From: Hygrophila difformis
Taxonomy: Eukaryota; Streptophyta; Magnoliopsida; Lamiales; Acanthaceae
Assembly (NCBI GenBank): GCA_030278955.1
Contig: JAOANR010000013.1
Coordinates: 46,040,191-46,104,190, forward strand
Reading direction: 5' to 3'
DNA: 64,000 bases
Below the pieces are notes generated by a model. That model was not told where the DNA came from. It searched no databases and saw only the letters and a list, made by a program, of their open reading frames with translations. Below, piece by piece: positions 46,888 to 57,467 of this stretch. Positions within the stretch are counted from its first letter, which is position 1, and every line of letters starts with the position of its first letter. A program made the position numbers and the translations under genes.

Positions 46888-47283
46888 ATGGCCGGCAACT
46901 CACCCAACGTCCATGTTGAATCGGTCACCGCCGCTCTCAAAGCCGCTGATGCAGCGGCAAAAGGAGCTCTGAAGCTAATCATGCACTACGCACAGAATGT
47001 TTGCAATTTGGTGGAGGAAGTCGATAATGAGAAGCCATTATGTTCCGTCGCGCTCTGTATTCTGGAGTTGAACAACATTCAGCAAAAATCAACCCATCTT
47101 GCCATGACGGCAACAGATGCCTTCTCCGCTGCCCGTCGGGCACATGACTGGCACCAGAAGGTGGCGCTTTGTGCGGATGAGACTGAAGCTGTTGCCGCCA
47201 TGAATAAACTATTTGAGGAGGTTGCTATCGCCCAGAAGGCATGGTCAACAATTACGGATGAGATTGCTGCTAGAGGAATTTAG
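46888..47283 (+). CDS. Unknown small protein, copy B (131 aa)
   Basis: Intact frame from MAGNSPNVHVESVTAALKAA to ITDEIAARGI. Shares the family core with copies A and C; variable parts are the N-terminus, the segment after QKV and the region before ITDEIAARGI. Start context ACCATGGCC is conserved. No known domain, signal peptide or membrane segment; the composition suggests amphipathic helices. About 420 bp upstream, at 46466, ends a Helitron, which may have separated the gene from distal regulatory DNA while leaving the proximal promoter intact. Confidence 0.75.
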   Translation: MAGNSPNVHVESVTAALKAADAAAKGALKLIMHYAQNVCNLVEEVDNEKPLCSVALCILELNNIQQKSTHLAMTATDAFSAARRAHDWHQKVALCADETEAVAAMNKLFEEVAIAQKAWSTITDEIAARGI

Positions 47284-47780
47284 GGTTTAGGCTATTATAT
47301 AAGGAATTAAGTATCTTTTATGTTTGGCAGTGTTTCAGTTTCGGTTAGAAATCGCCCTTTTCGCGATCGGGTAGGAATTATGTTTGTTAGGGTTTGAATT
47401 TGTTAATATGAAAGCTATTATCAATTAATCTATTTGTTTTAAATTTGAGTCTCTGATTTTATTATCAATTAATTTGAAAAATTTGTTAAGATGAAAGTTA
47501 TTATCAATCAGTTTATTAAAAAAAAAAAAAAAATTGAGGATGGAAGGTGTGAAGTCGAGATTTGAATGATTGATTTGTTAGCGGTAATCTTCTATAGACG
47601 ATGGGAGAAGATTTTGACAGATTGATAGTGGTTTGGCCACTGTTTTGGGTGCGAATACGAATAAATAGATTAGATTTTTTCTTTTAAGTAAATTATTTTT
47701 ATTATTTATTTATCTGTTTTGAATCAAATGATTTTTATTTGTTTATTTATCTGTTTTGAATCCACTAATTTAAGTGTTGA
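47284..47780. other. 3' flank of small gene copy B
   Basis: Shared with block C (GATTGATAGTGGTTTGGCCA and others). No additional gene. Confidence 0.5.
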
Positions 47781-48439
47781 GGGACACGCTTTCGCGAACT
47801 CGAGACACTACATAGGATGCCGGGGTACACCCCAGACTAGTATGCTGGAACATGGGACCCAAAGCAACGCATTATCTCCATTCTGATGGCTCTCTGCTGG
47901 CTACATCTGAAAGAGCGGGTTATGGAGCCGTCTTGCGTAATGGCGATGGGAGTTAGATAAGCGGTGTTTCTGGATTCTTAGATAAGGCTTCGGTTTTGGA
48001 AGCTGAACTTGCAGGCATTATGTATGGACTACGTCTAGGTCAGACAAGGGGGATCATGGATATTTGTTGTGTGTCTGACTCTAAAGAAGCTCTCAGAGTT
48101 CTTCATGTTGCTCAACCGACTTCTCACTGGCTTTCGTCATATATTGCACAAATTAATGATCTTAAGGGACAATTCCAGTCTTGCCGCTTTCAACATATTC
48201 TTAGAGAAGGAAATGCCGTAGCTGATTCTCTAGCAAAAATTGGCGCAGTTGGTGATTTATTTTATACGACTTGGGCGTTCCCACCAGATAGCATAAAATC
48301 TCTTCTGACGGCAGATGCAGCTGGCACGTGGTTTCCACGGTCCTAGCTGGTTTATTTTAATTTGTACCTGGATTTTCATTTTCTTTACTTTCCTTTCCTA
48401 GCCAATAAATGGCTGTCAAGCAAAAAAAAAAAAAAAAAA
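47781..48439 (+). mobile_element. 5'-truncated LINE with RNase H domain
   Basis: From about 47900 the plus strand encodes an L1-type RNase H: ERAGYGAVLRNGDG, LEAELAGIMYGLRL, CVSDSKEALRVL and LREGNAVADSLAKIG. It has one in-frame stop (TAG near 47956) and ends in a short 3' UTR and poly-A (48422-48440). Target duplication AAGTGTTGA lies at 47772-47780 and 48440-48448. Block C has the empty site (minus strand TTTAAGTGGTGATAAAT at about 52912-52928). The RT is absent. Confidence 0.88.
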
Positions 48440-48811
48440 AAGTGTTGATAAATAATTCTTCTTTGATTTCTTTTTTTTTCGGGGAAATTCATCTTTGATT
48501 TCTTGATGTTCTTTTAAGTAAAAATTCTTTTTGTTGAAATTAATGTGTGCATTCATCTACTATTCCCTTTGGATGCAATACAAAAGGTGGCAAGACTTGG
48601 AACTAGGCACAATTCTATCAATAATGTTCCATAGCCAAGCAAGTTTATACTCCATATTGCCACAGCCACACAGTTTGTATGATGTTAAGCGTGCTTGATA
48701 CATAAGTAAATTTCCTCCATCCCCTTGTTTCACTAGGTTTTTTCTTTTTTGTTACCTAAAAAAAATATAAATATAAATTAATAATATATGTATAATTATT
48801 TTTGAGTAATT

Positions 48812-49020
48812 TGTTTTTTTTTTAAGCCGAAAGGCCAGCAAATACAGAACGGCTAGAGTAACAGGAAAAACAAAGGGAAATAAAAAGAGAGTGTACAGGG
48901 GAGACAAAAACAAACAAAGGGGAGCCACCCCCGAACAAGAACCTAAGCTCTAGGAAAACTAATACCCATGGCATTCGCTTCCCAAGCTCCATACATAAAA
49001 TCCGGCGAAAACGCCCAAGT
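48812..49020 (-). mobile_element. LINE 3'-end fragment
   Basis: Starts with poly-T on the plus strand; the minus strand reads TTGCTGGCCTTTCGGCTT before the A-tail, a common plant LINE 3' end. It is a different family from the 47781 element. The right limit is approximate. Confidence 0.55.
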
Positions 49021-49146
49021 GGTAAATAAATAAAGTGAGATCTAAAATAAATAAAGCTAATGTGAAAATCTAAAATTGATAAATTAAAAATGCAAAAATT
49101 TATAAAAATTAGAAATTGAAAATCGAGACACCACAATAAATGTAGT

Positions 49147-49370
49147 ATGGATTGTTCACTATTGCTTTAATATATATAGATTATATAAGATAAAAAATAT
49201 AGTCAAGTGAGATGTTGTTGGATTTATCTTATCGCGTATATTTATATTATCTAGCTTTTATAATTTTTATTTTTATACAATTAAAGATATTGAGTGTTAA
49301 AAATATATATTGAATTGCGTGAAATGCTGAAATATTTCAATTATTGGAAAACGGAGGGAGTATAATAGTG
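49147..49370. mobile_element. Degenerate Stowaway relic
   Basis: Carries the family's internal motifs (AGTCAAGTGAGATGTTGTTG, TTGAATTGCGTGAAA) and a right end AAACGGAGGGAGTA, but the left inverted repeat is lost. Confidence 0.55.
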
Positions 49371-49605
49371 CTTAGTTGGAGTATTTATAATTTGAGGAGA
49401 AGAGATTAGTATGGGAATAGTAGCAAAAAATGTCCCTTTTTTTTTTTTTTTTTTTGCCTTTTTGCCAACTCAATCCCTTCCAAATTTTTGGCCCCTTTTA
49501 GTCCGCCTCCGATCCTTTGCTAATCCGGACCAATTTAGTCCTAATTAAATTCACTAATGACTTAAAATTCAGCTTCTCCAAACCTTCAATTTGCCTGAAG
49601 ATAGA

Positions 49606-49990
49606 TCAAACCACCATCTGATCACATTCTGCAAGTTTCAAACTCTTGAGTGTTTTACAGATATGCCCATTGGCCAAGAATGCCAAACCTCTACCAATAA
49701 TCCAACTGCACCCCTGTAAATGTAAATTCAGCACCTTCAAATTATGCAATCCCACAAGAGATTCAAGTCCCTCGTTAGAAACCCTAACGCGCCACCCTAA
49801 ATCAAGAACCTTCAGCTTCTCTGAAAATTTCCCCAATGAAGCAACCTCTGCATCCCCAATTCTGTACATCTTCCTCGATAAAACTATCTCCGAATTGGTG
49901 AATCTCTTCGTGATACAACAAAAGGCCCCATCGTCGAATAAGGTATTGTTAGATCCATTCTCGAATATTTTTTATATGGAGTACTATTAA
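49606..49990 (-). pseudogene. Leucine-rich-repeat gene fragment
   Basis: The minus strand encodes consecutive leucine-rich repeats: LKVLDLGWRVRVSNEGLESL, NLKVLNLHLQGCSW and LKSLKLAECDQ. The spacing of about 26 residues and the Cys/Asp after LKL fit F-box/LRR (cysteine-containing LRR) proteins. The open frame extends upstream of the first Met and ends in a stop after about 117 residues. No F-box or start context is visible, so this is a truncated gene or exon remnant. Confidence 0.55.
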
Positions 49991-52555
49991 TACACAGACT
50001 TTAATTTAAAGTTTTATTATAGCTATACAAGTTAATATATAGTCAAGTGAGATATTGTTAGATTCATCTCGTCGTGTAGTTTGTAAATATTAAAATTTTT
50101 AAAATTTTTATTGCGAACTTGAAATATTAATGATTTAAAATATGCATTGAACTGCGTGGAAAATGGATCCATAAAAATATTCAAAAACAGATGAAGTATA
50201 TTTTAAAATATTATTTAATAAGAGAATTATTTAACTCTATTCTTTAATGATTGTACTAATTTTATATTTTAAATAATTCAATAAATATCTTTAACGAATT
50301 AAAATTTATATTGTAAATTATAAAAATTAAATATTGTATAGATGAAATATTTTCCTATTTATGCATTCACCACAAAAGCCTCTAGCGCGTGCCCCCAATC
50401 CCCATAGAAGATTCTTTCCAAGTTTTAATGCCTCTTGATTCTGTCTGATTTCCCAAGTTTCCTCTATTTATTCATATGCCGTGCCGGCCCTACCCATATA
50501 TGCTAAATTACAAACCCACATCTATTCTTTTTAAATATACTTTATTCCATTCTCCAATTTTTAGATAATTATACATTGACCATAATATTATAAAAATGTT
50601 ATAAATATCCCCTAATAATATTTTACTACAAAGTAAAATTAATATATTTAAAAAGGTAGAAACTAATTTTATAAAAGATAAATTACATCAGACGCACATG
50701 TTATATAAAAACTTGATTTCATAAAAATAGAGCAAAACGGACATTATATACACTCACTCCGTTTGCATAGTACACACTATCTTCACTGAGTAATTTGATT
50801 CGATCTTTTAATATAGTTACATAAGGGTAAAATATAGTCAACTAAGATATTAGATTCGTCTAATCATATAATTTTATAATATTAAAGTTTTATAATTTTT
50901 TTTATAAAATTTAATATATTACTCCTTAAAAATGTGTATTATATTGCGTGAAATTTATAAATGTTTGAATTTTTAAACGACAGAAGGAGTATTTTTTAAA
51001 ATTATAGGATAAGATAATTATAGCAAGATTATGCTTAATTATATTTTTTATAATATAATTTCCATAGATTGCATATTAATTTTGATATCATCTATAACAC
51101 TTCAAAATAAATGTTATAAATCTATAGATTCTAACGTAAAAGCTGACTTTACATATCAATATGAGCTCATTTAGAGTACACTTTGACCCACTCACGCATA
51201 TCATAGAGGATTTCATAAGGCCCCATCCTTCACATCCAAGATAGCCCTTGGATATTATATTCCGCGTATTCCAAGCTCGCATCAAGTTCTTTTTTTTTTT
51301 TTACTTTATGTACGAAAGTCGTTGTCACCCGGTCTTCTCCTATGCTGAATACACTCCATCAGACTATCATATATCATCCTTAGCTCGTGCCCGTATGACT
51401 AGAGTTCCCACAGCAAACCGCAAGATGGTGTGCACTCAACATTTTTTTAGTATCGAAAAGTTTCCTCGTTAATTTGTTGGAGATGTCAACCATCCTAAAA
51501 TTACTCCAAGCCTGGCTAGTATTCATAAGTTTAAAGTTCTTATAAATTACTACCAAGAAATAAACATAATGTTAGCATGTTTCATTATGTTTAATAACCC
51601 ATTTTCATAGTATTACATAATGTGTTGGCATTATGAAGCGGGTTAATGAAAAAAAAAATTGAAGTTCGAGGGAAGGGCATCAATAAATTATTACACTTTA
51701 AAAAAAACAAAGGAATGAAGTTTTATTTATTTTTGTTCTACTTCAATTGATTTATCATTCGGCCCTATTTGACAAAATAAGTAAATGGAATTAGCTTATT
51801 CTAGGCAATTTGAACTGAATTAGCTTATTTAAAAAGACAAAATAACTTAAGACAGTGTTCAATCAATTATTTTTAAAACCGCTGCAAATAGCAGCATTTT
51901 GAATTTTAACTTATTAAAGGCAAAAAAGTTACTCTCGAAATTGTCAAACAGCTAATTTAAACTAATTATTACTCACAGAATCAGTTAAATAGCATCATTT
52001 TTATGAAGACTGCTCCAATCTTCACCGACTGGAATAACCAAGGGCGGACTTACATAGGGGGCCTGTGGGAGCCCATGCCCCACCATTTTTTTTATATACC
52101 CCTATATTTTTAAATTTTTATATATATTCCAATATATATATATATATATTAGATATATTATATATAACTATCTCATTTCAATTTTTTTCCATTTCCAATT
52201 CAAATTCAAATCCATAATTTTTAAAATTTTCTCTAATCTCCTATAACTCTCTAATTATAAATTTTTCCCACAATTATGAAAATTATCAACTAGCGAAATT
52301 GTTTACTCAGTCAAGATTACTATGTTTTATTATAAACATGAGACCATTGTAATATCTTAAAATGTCAATTACTCTATATTTTTTATTTATTTTTAATTAA
52401 TTCATGCACTTAAAATATTGTCTAAATGGAAAAAACTATCCAACACCTATGTATGTAATTCTTTAGAAAAGATTTAAAAAATTTAAAACAAAATACTACA
52501 ATTAAATTCTTTGCAAAGAAAAGTCGATTTTGAGATTTTGAGCTCAGCATAAAGC
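49991..52555. other. AT-rich spacer between inverted blocks B and C
   Basis: No gene. Holds degenerate Stowaway copies (about 50020-50200, and 50756-50990, which begins ACTCACTCCGTTTGC and ends GACAGAAGGAGTA). An unassigned, less AT-rich stretch lies at 51090-51480. A segment starting GGGCGGACTTACATAGGGG at about 52043 resembles a transposon end without a partner. Confidence 0.45.
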
Positions 52556-53413
52556 AAATTACTCAAAAATAATTATACATATATTATTAATTTATATTTA
52601 TATTTTTTTTAGGTAACAATAACGCTCAAACGTCCGCTAAAGAAAAAAAGAAAAAACCTAGAGAAACAAGGGGATGGAGGAAATTTACTTATGTATCAAG
52701 CACGCTTAACATCATACAAACTGTGTGGCTGTGGCAATATGGAGTATAAACTTGCTTGGCTATGGAACATTATTGATAGAATTGTGCCTAGTTCCAAGTC
52801 TTGCCACCTTTTGTATTGCATCCAAAGGGAAGAGTAGATGAATGCACACATTAATTTCAACAAAAAGAATTTTTACTTAAAAGAACATCAAGAAATCAAA
52901 GATGAATTATTTATCACCACTTAAATTAGTGGATTCAAAACAGATAATTAAATAAATAAATAAAAATCATTTGATTTAAAAATTGTAAAAGAAAAAATCT
53001 AATCTTTTTATTCCTATTCGCACCCAAAAAAACAATGGCCAAACCACTATCAATCTGTCAAAATCTTCTCCCATCGTCTATATATAGAAGATTACTGCTA
53101 ACAAATCAATCATTCAAATCTCGACTTCACTCCTTTCATCCTCAATTTTTTATAAATTGATTGATAATAACTTTTTTTTATAACAAGATTGATAATAACT
53201 TTCATCCTAACAAAATTTCCAAATTAATTAATTAATTAATTGATAATAAAATCAGAGACTCAAATTCAAAACAAATTTTATAGATTAATTGATACTATAG
53301 CTTTATTCTTAAATTTTATAGATTAATTGATACTATAGCTTTATTCTTAACAAATTGAAACCCTAACAACCAAACATAAAAGATACTTAATTCCTTATAT
53401 AATAGCCTAAACC

Positions 53414-53821
53414 CTAAATTCCTCTAGCGGCAATCTCATCGGTAATTGCTAACCGTGCCTTATACACGATACCAACCTCCTTCAACAGGTTTTTCACGGG
53501 TGTAAAAACTTCACGCTCATCCGTACAAAGCATTTGTTCCACCTTCTGGTGCCAGTCACGTGCCCGACGGGCGGCGGAGAAGGCATCGCTTGCCGTCATG
53601 GCAACATGGGTTGATTTTTGCTGAACGTCGTTCAACGCCAGAACACAGAGCGCGACGGAACACAATGGCTTCTCATTATCGACTTCCTCGGCCAACTTGC
53701 AAACATTTTGTACGTAGTGCATGATGAGCTTCAGAGCTCCTTTTGCGGTTGTATCAGCGGCTTTGAAAGCGAAGGTCACCAATAACTTTCCAAAACGGTC
53801 CTTGGGTGAGTTGTCGGCCAT
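53414..53821 (-). CDS. Unknown small protein, copy C (135 aa)
   Basis: Intact minus-strand frame from MADNSPKDRFGKLLVTFAFK to ITDEIAARGI. The family core is kept (AAKGALKLIMHY becomes TAKGALKLIMHYVQNVC), with a two-residue insertion after QKV and a longer N-terminus than copy A. Start at 53821 in context GCCATGGTAAAA read in reverse, i.e. ACCATGGCC on the coding strand. An in-frame ATG six codons upstream is less likely. Same promoter layout as the other two copies. Unknown function. Confidence 0.75.
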   Translation of the reverse strand: MADNSPKDRFGKLLVTFAFKAADTTAKGALKLIMHYVQNVCKLAEEVDNEKPLCSVALCVLALNDVQQKSTHVAMTASDAFSAARRARDWHQKVEQMLCTDEREVFTPVKNLLKEVGIVYKARLAITDEIAARGI

Positions 53822-53888
53822 GGTAAAAATATGATACAATGTCGTAAAGATGAAAAGATTTAATATGATAAAAATGAAACCGAAATAC

Positions 53889-53899
53889 CTATTTATAGA
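53889..53899 (-). promoter_or_regulatory. TATA box of small gene copy C
   Basis: The minus strand reads CTATAAATAGG, matching the position in copies A and B. Confidence 0.65.
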
Positions 53900-54585
53900 T
53901 TTGGAAATAAGTTCATTTGGGGAGGAGAGAATTGCGGTGAATTGAGAGCGGATATCCCTAACTGAAAAGGGTGATATTTATCGGGACTAAATATAGGTTG
54001 ATTCGAGGACTAGAGATCAATGGCAAGACATTGATGAGTGGATTTTCAAGGACCCTATTGTACTTGGCTATCCACAAAGTGAGGTATGTGCCACAATTGT
54101 GCACACCTATCATTAGGTAATGTCATTTATTGGACAATAGAGATTAGGAGGTGATATGTTCATAAAAATATATCTAATTTTTATAAATGGTGGGATTAAT
54201 TAATGTTGTATACGAATAATTGAAGAGTCAAAGATTTGGTTTGTTAAGAAATCGGATTTTATGCAGATGTTAGGAATTGGTTAAGTCATTGAGATTTATT
54301 TGGGGATGAGACATGGCTTTTGTTAGGTTGCAATCAGGGCATTCTTTTGATGTTCTGCGGCTTATCATCATCATTGATTCTTTTTGTAAATCGACGGTTG
54401 AGATTAACTTGAAAGTTAAAAAGGTAATTTTGTCATATTATTGATATAATGTATTCTCATATGCCTCGAATGTCAAGTCCATGAATAGAATTGATCTCCA
54501 CAAACTTTGAAGCCAATAGCACTGAATATTTTATATTGTACATACCTTATTAATTATTATAATGTTATATATAGAAGTTAAAACT

Positions 54586-55575
54586 CATTTCCGTCGGTGG
54601 TCAGTTTGGAAAATAATCTATAAATCAGACATATTTCAGCGACTTCGCTAAATGCATTTCAGCGACTTGGTAGTATATATTTCAGTGACGGAAGCCTATA
54701 TATTTCAGCGACGGAAGCCCATAAATTTCGGGGACGAAAGTCTATAAAGAAGACTATATATTTCAGCAACTTAAGCAAATACTTCCTCCGTTCCTAAATA
54801 AGTGCTACGGACCCACATTTCACACAATCCAATACACATTTTTAATTCGTAATAACTCAAATTCCATACAAGTAAAAATTATGAAAATTTGATATTCTAA
54901 ATCTATGCGATTAGACGAATCCAACAAGATCTTAGTTGACTATATTTTATCTTATATAAATGTATTAAAAAGTCGAGTCAAAGCTACTTAATGAACAGTG
55001 ACAAAAGTCAAACGTGTCATTTAAAAAGGAACGGAGGTAGTACATTTTAGCGACGGACCAATATATAATTTAACGACTTGTTGGTTGTAAATCAGCGACA
55101 CCATTTTTCAATCTCAGCAACATGAACACTTTTCCTTTAGGCAGCTTTAGGTCTGCATCTCTAATTGCAAACTAGAGAGAAGACAAAATAGGACATCCTC
55201 TCATGAGTGTAACAAATCAAGATAACTTAGGTACATAGGTATGTCTATGTCCTATGTATGTCTTAGCCCAGTATTCTTTTATTTTTTAAATTAATATTTT
55301 TAGTATTCCTATGCATAATCATTTCCTACCCCACATGAGTTGTCATTCAAATGAATAGTCAAAGTCAGTGCTAGTATAAGCAAACACCACTTTCTCATAT
55401 TTCAACGATTGTAATTAGTTTTTTTCAGCGACCTAGATCTGTACATTTCAGCGATGTGATATAAAAAATTTTGGTGATAATTTATGTGTATTTTAAAGAG
55501 TTAATTATGTACATTTCAGCAATTGTAATTAGTATTTTTCAGCGATGAGATGTGTGCATTTCAGCGATGATATAG
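54586..55575. mobile_element. CACTA-like subterminal repeat field
   Basis: About fifteen variants of TTTCAGCGACGG or TTTCAGCGATG are spread over 1 kb. Plant CACTA (En/Spm) elements carry such GTCGCTGAAA-type subterminal repeats. I found no CACTA terminus or transposase, so this is a fragment and the class is inferred. A Stowaway sits inside. Confidence 0.5.
54782..55040. mobile_element. Stowaway MITE, 259 bp
   Basis: Ends CTTCCTCCGTTCC and GGAACGGAGGTAG with TA duplications (54780-54781, 55041-55042). The best-preserved member of the window's main Stowaway family (motifs GATTAGACGAATCCAACAAG and TTAGTTGACTATATTTTATC). Confidence 0.88.
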
Positions 55576-56771
55576 AAAATTTTTGCCTTCCTACTTGTGT
55601 GTTTGTCGAAACGCCTAGCTAGAGGCGACCCTTTACAAGCGTAATTGGAGGTGAAATTTTTGCCATGTATTTCCTTGCGGAGTTCAGCCCCCTCACGGGG
55701 AATACCATACGGTCGTGCGCCAGACACTCGAAAAGCTTTTCGCAATTGATTCAGAATCGAGGTTGTTCTTCTCGCAGGAATGGTATATTTTCTCATCCTT
55801 CGGGCCGATGACCTTATATTGCTGCTTAGTTTTGTAATTTTGTGTTTGGTTGATTTTAGCTTTAATTGGGAGGGTACTTGATTTCTTACCATACATGATG
55901 CTTAATAAATGGTTTAGGCATTTTTTGAAGATTGCATTCACTGGTTTGAGAATTATGGATGATGCGATATTGTAATTATTCGAAGTTAGATTCTGAGTTT
56001 CTGGCTATGGTACTAATATTAGTTTCATTCTTGAATTTACTTTGAATCCTCTAGGCTTATGCATGATGTGTGTTTGTGGAAATGCCTGGCCAATTTTTGT
56101 TGCATTGCTTTCAAGTGAATCGACCCAGACGAGTCAGCGCACCGCCCGTTGCCCTCATCAAGGGGTGTCGTACCGTTTGGGGTTACTCCAGCCCCTCAGC
56201 CCTCGAAAAGCAGCAACCATACCTTTTGTCGCGGAAAAAGCAGGTGGTAATTTTTTTTAACATTTTGCATATAAGTGTTGCCTCTTGAAACATTATTCTT
56301 GTAATTCAAAATTGTAGGATCAATGCTATGACTTTTGAAAAGGGAATGGTTTGTCTCATTTTTTTTGGCTTTTTCTTCCAAATTTTTGTCGTATGTTTGA
56401 ATTTTGTTTATTGCGTTGTTTCTGGTAGTATTTTTTATTACCTTTTGCGTATAAGTGTTACCTTTTGTTAAATAATTTCGTGGTAGTTGCAAGATGTGAG
56501 CCGGATAAGGATGCAGAGGTTGAATCAACTGAGGAAGTGGTGGATCCTAGAATTCTTAGAATCAACTGCGTCCAAAATTGTTGAATAATTTTGGAAAATG
56601 ACTTGAATCAAATGTGTCATCTTGCTGGCCTCTTGTTCCTATCATCTTTGATCGACAATGTAAAAGAATTTGAGTGTGTCATCTTGCAATTATTTGTATA
56701 CCATGTATTAGTCAATGGGTTTCATCTGTCTAGGCTTCAATAAACACACCTTCAACATGTCCTCTCTGCAG
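55576..56771. other. Unassigned, gene-like but unidentified DNA
   Basis: Less AT-rich, with splice-like motifs and a GC-richer patch at 56100-56250, but no frame I can assign to a protein family. It may contain non-coding exons or introns of a decayed or captured gene. Confidence 0.35.
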
Positions 56772-56910
56772 CCCCCCCTTCATATGCATCACTAAAGTGG
56801 AAGATGCTGCTTCTTTTGATGAGAAAGCCTATTTACAATGAATTCCATCGGAGTGTTCGGAAATGAATCTGTATATTCTTTCTGATGGAACACATGTTCC
56901 TCCGAGCAAT
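56772..56910 (+). pseudogene. Exon-like fragment 1, unidentified
   Basis: Preceded by a good acceptor (TCCTCTCTGCAG) and followed by donor AAT|GTAAGT. The frame reads KVEDAASFDEKAYLQ, stop, IPSECSEMNLYILSDGTHVP. One in-frame stop suggests decay. Family not recognised. Confidence 0.4.
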
Positions 56911-57331
56911 GTAAGTGATTTGAATTTAATATTTTGTCCCTTTGTGCACCAGTAAGATCGTTAACCTCGTTTTTACCTACATATAAGTGTTATGTTTGGA
57001 TTCATGGATTTGGGAGGTTTTTAAATCCGCAAGAGCAAATCTTCCTACTTGTTTGCATTAGTAGTATAAGGATTACGAATGATTTTTAAATCCCCTTCCT
57101 TGATTTCCTATTCAGTCGAATTTCAAATTACACCTAAAATGATTTATTTTACATTCTTTTCTTATATCCTCTTCGAAATCCAAATCCATATATCCACGCA
57201 TAAGCTGAGGTTCGTTTTAGCAACGTGGGGAGTGGAGAATATGCTTGTAACTCTGGAGAAAGTAAGGCATAGTATTATTTTTGGCTTTTCCATTTCTAAC
57301 CTGAGTTTCCATTGTTCCACGGTTAATGCAG

Positions 57332-57467
57332 TCATCAGAAGCAGTTTGTGGTCGATGTTTCAGTACAGAACCAGAAGATCTCCTGCTTAGGTGTCATTTC
57401 TGCCAGGTTTGATGTCTTCATTCCTAATGCCTCGACTGCCCAATGCTTCCCTGAACATGTATCCAGT
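57332..57467 (+). pseudogene. Exon-like fragment 2, unidentified
   Basis: Acceptor GGTTAATGCAG and donor AGT|GTAAGA bound a 136-nt open segment reading QFVVDVSVQNQKISCLGVIS then ARFDVFIPNASTAQCFPEHV. It looks protein-coding but I cannot name it. Probably from the same gene as the exon-like fragment at 56772. Confidence 0.42.

Larger units (their letters stand above)
42659..48811 (+). repeat. Duplicated block B (small-gene block)
   Basis: Homologous to block A and, inverted, to block C. Its true length is about 1.9 kb once the SINE (42775-42947), Helitron (43048-46466) and LINE (47781-48439) are removed. The right part (46467-48811 less the LINE) pairs with block C across its whole length, up to TATTTTTGAGTAATTTG, where a LINE 3' fragment begins. 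Confidence 0.85.
52556..54300 (-). repeat. Duplicated block C (inverted small-gene block)
   Basis: Inverted relative to blocks A and B. It starts AAATTACTCAAAAATAATT (complement of the right edge of block B) and ends at about 54300 near TAAGTCATTGAGATTTATTT. It lacks the SINE, Helitron and LINE of block B and the hAT and Mutator-like elements of block A, so it is the cleanest copy. It contains a 39-bp tandem duplication (about 53272-53350). Confidence 0.85.
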
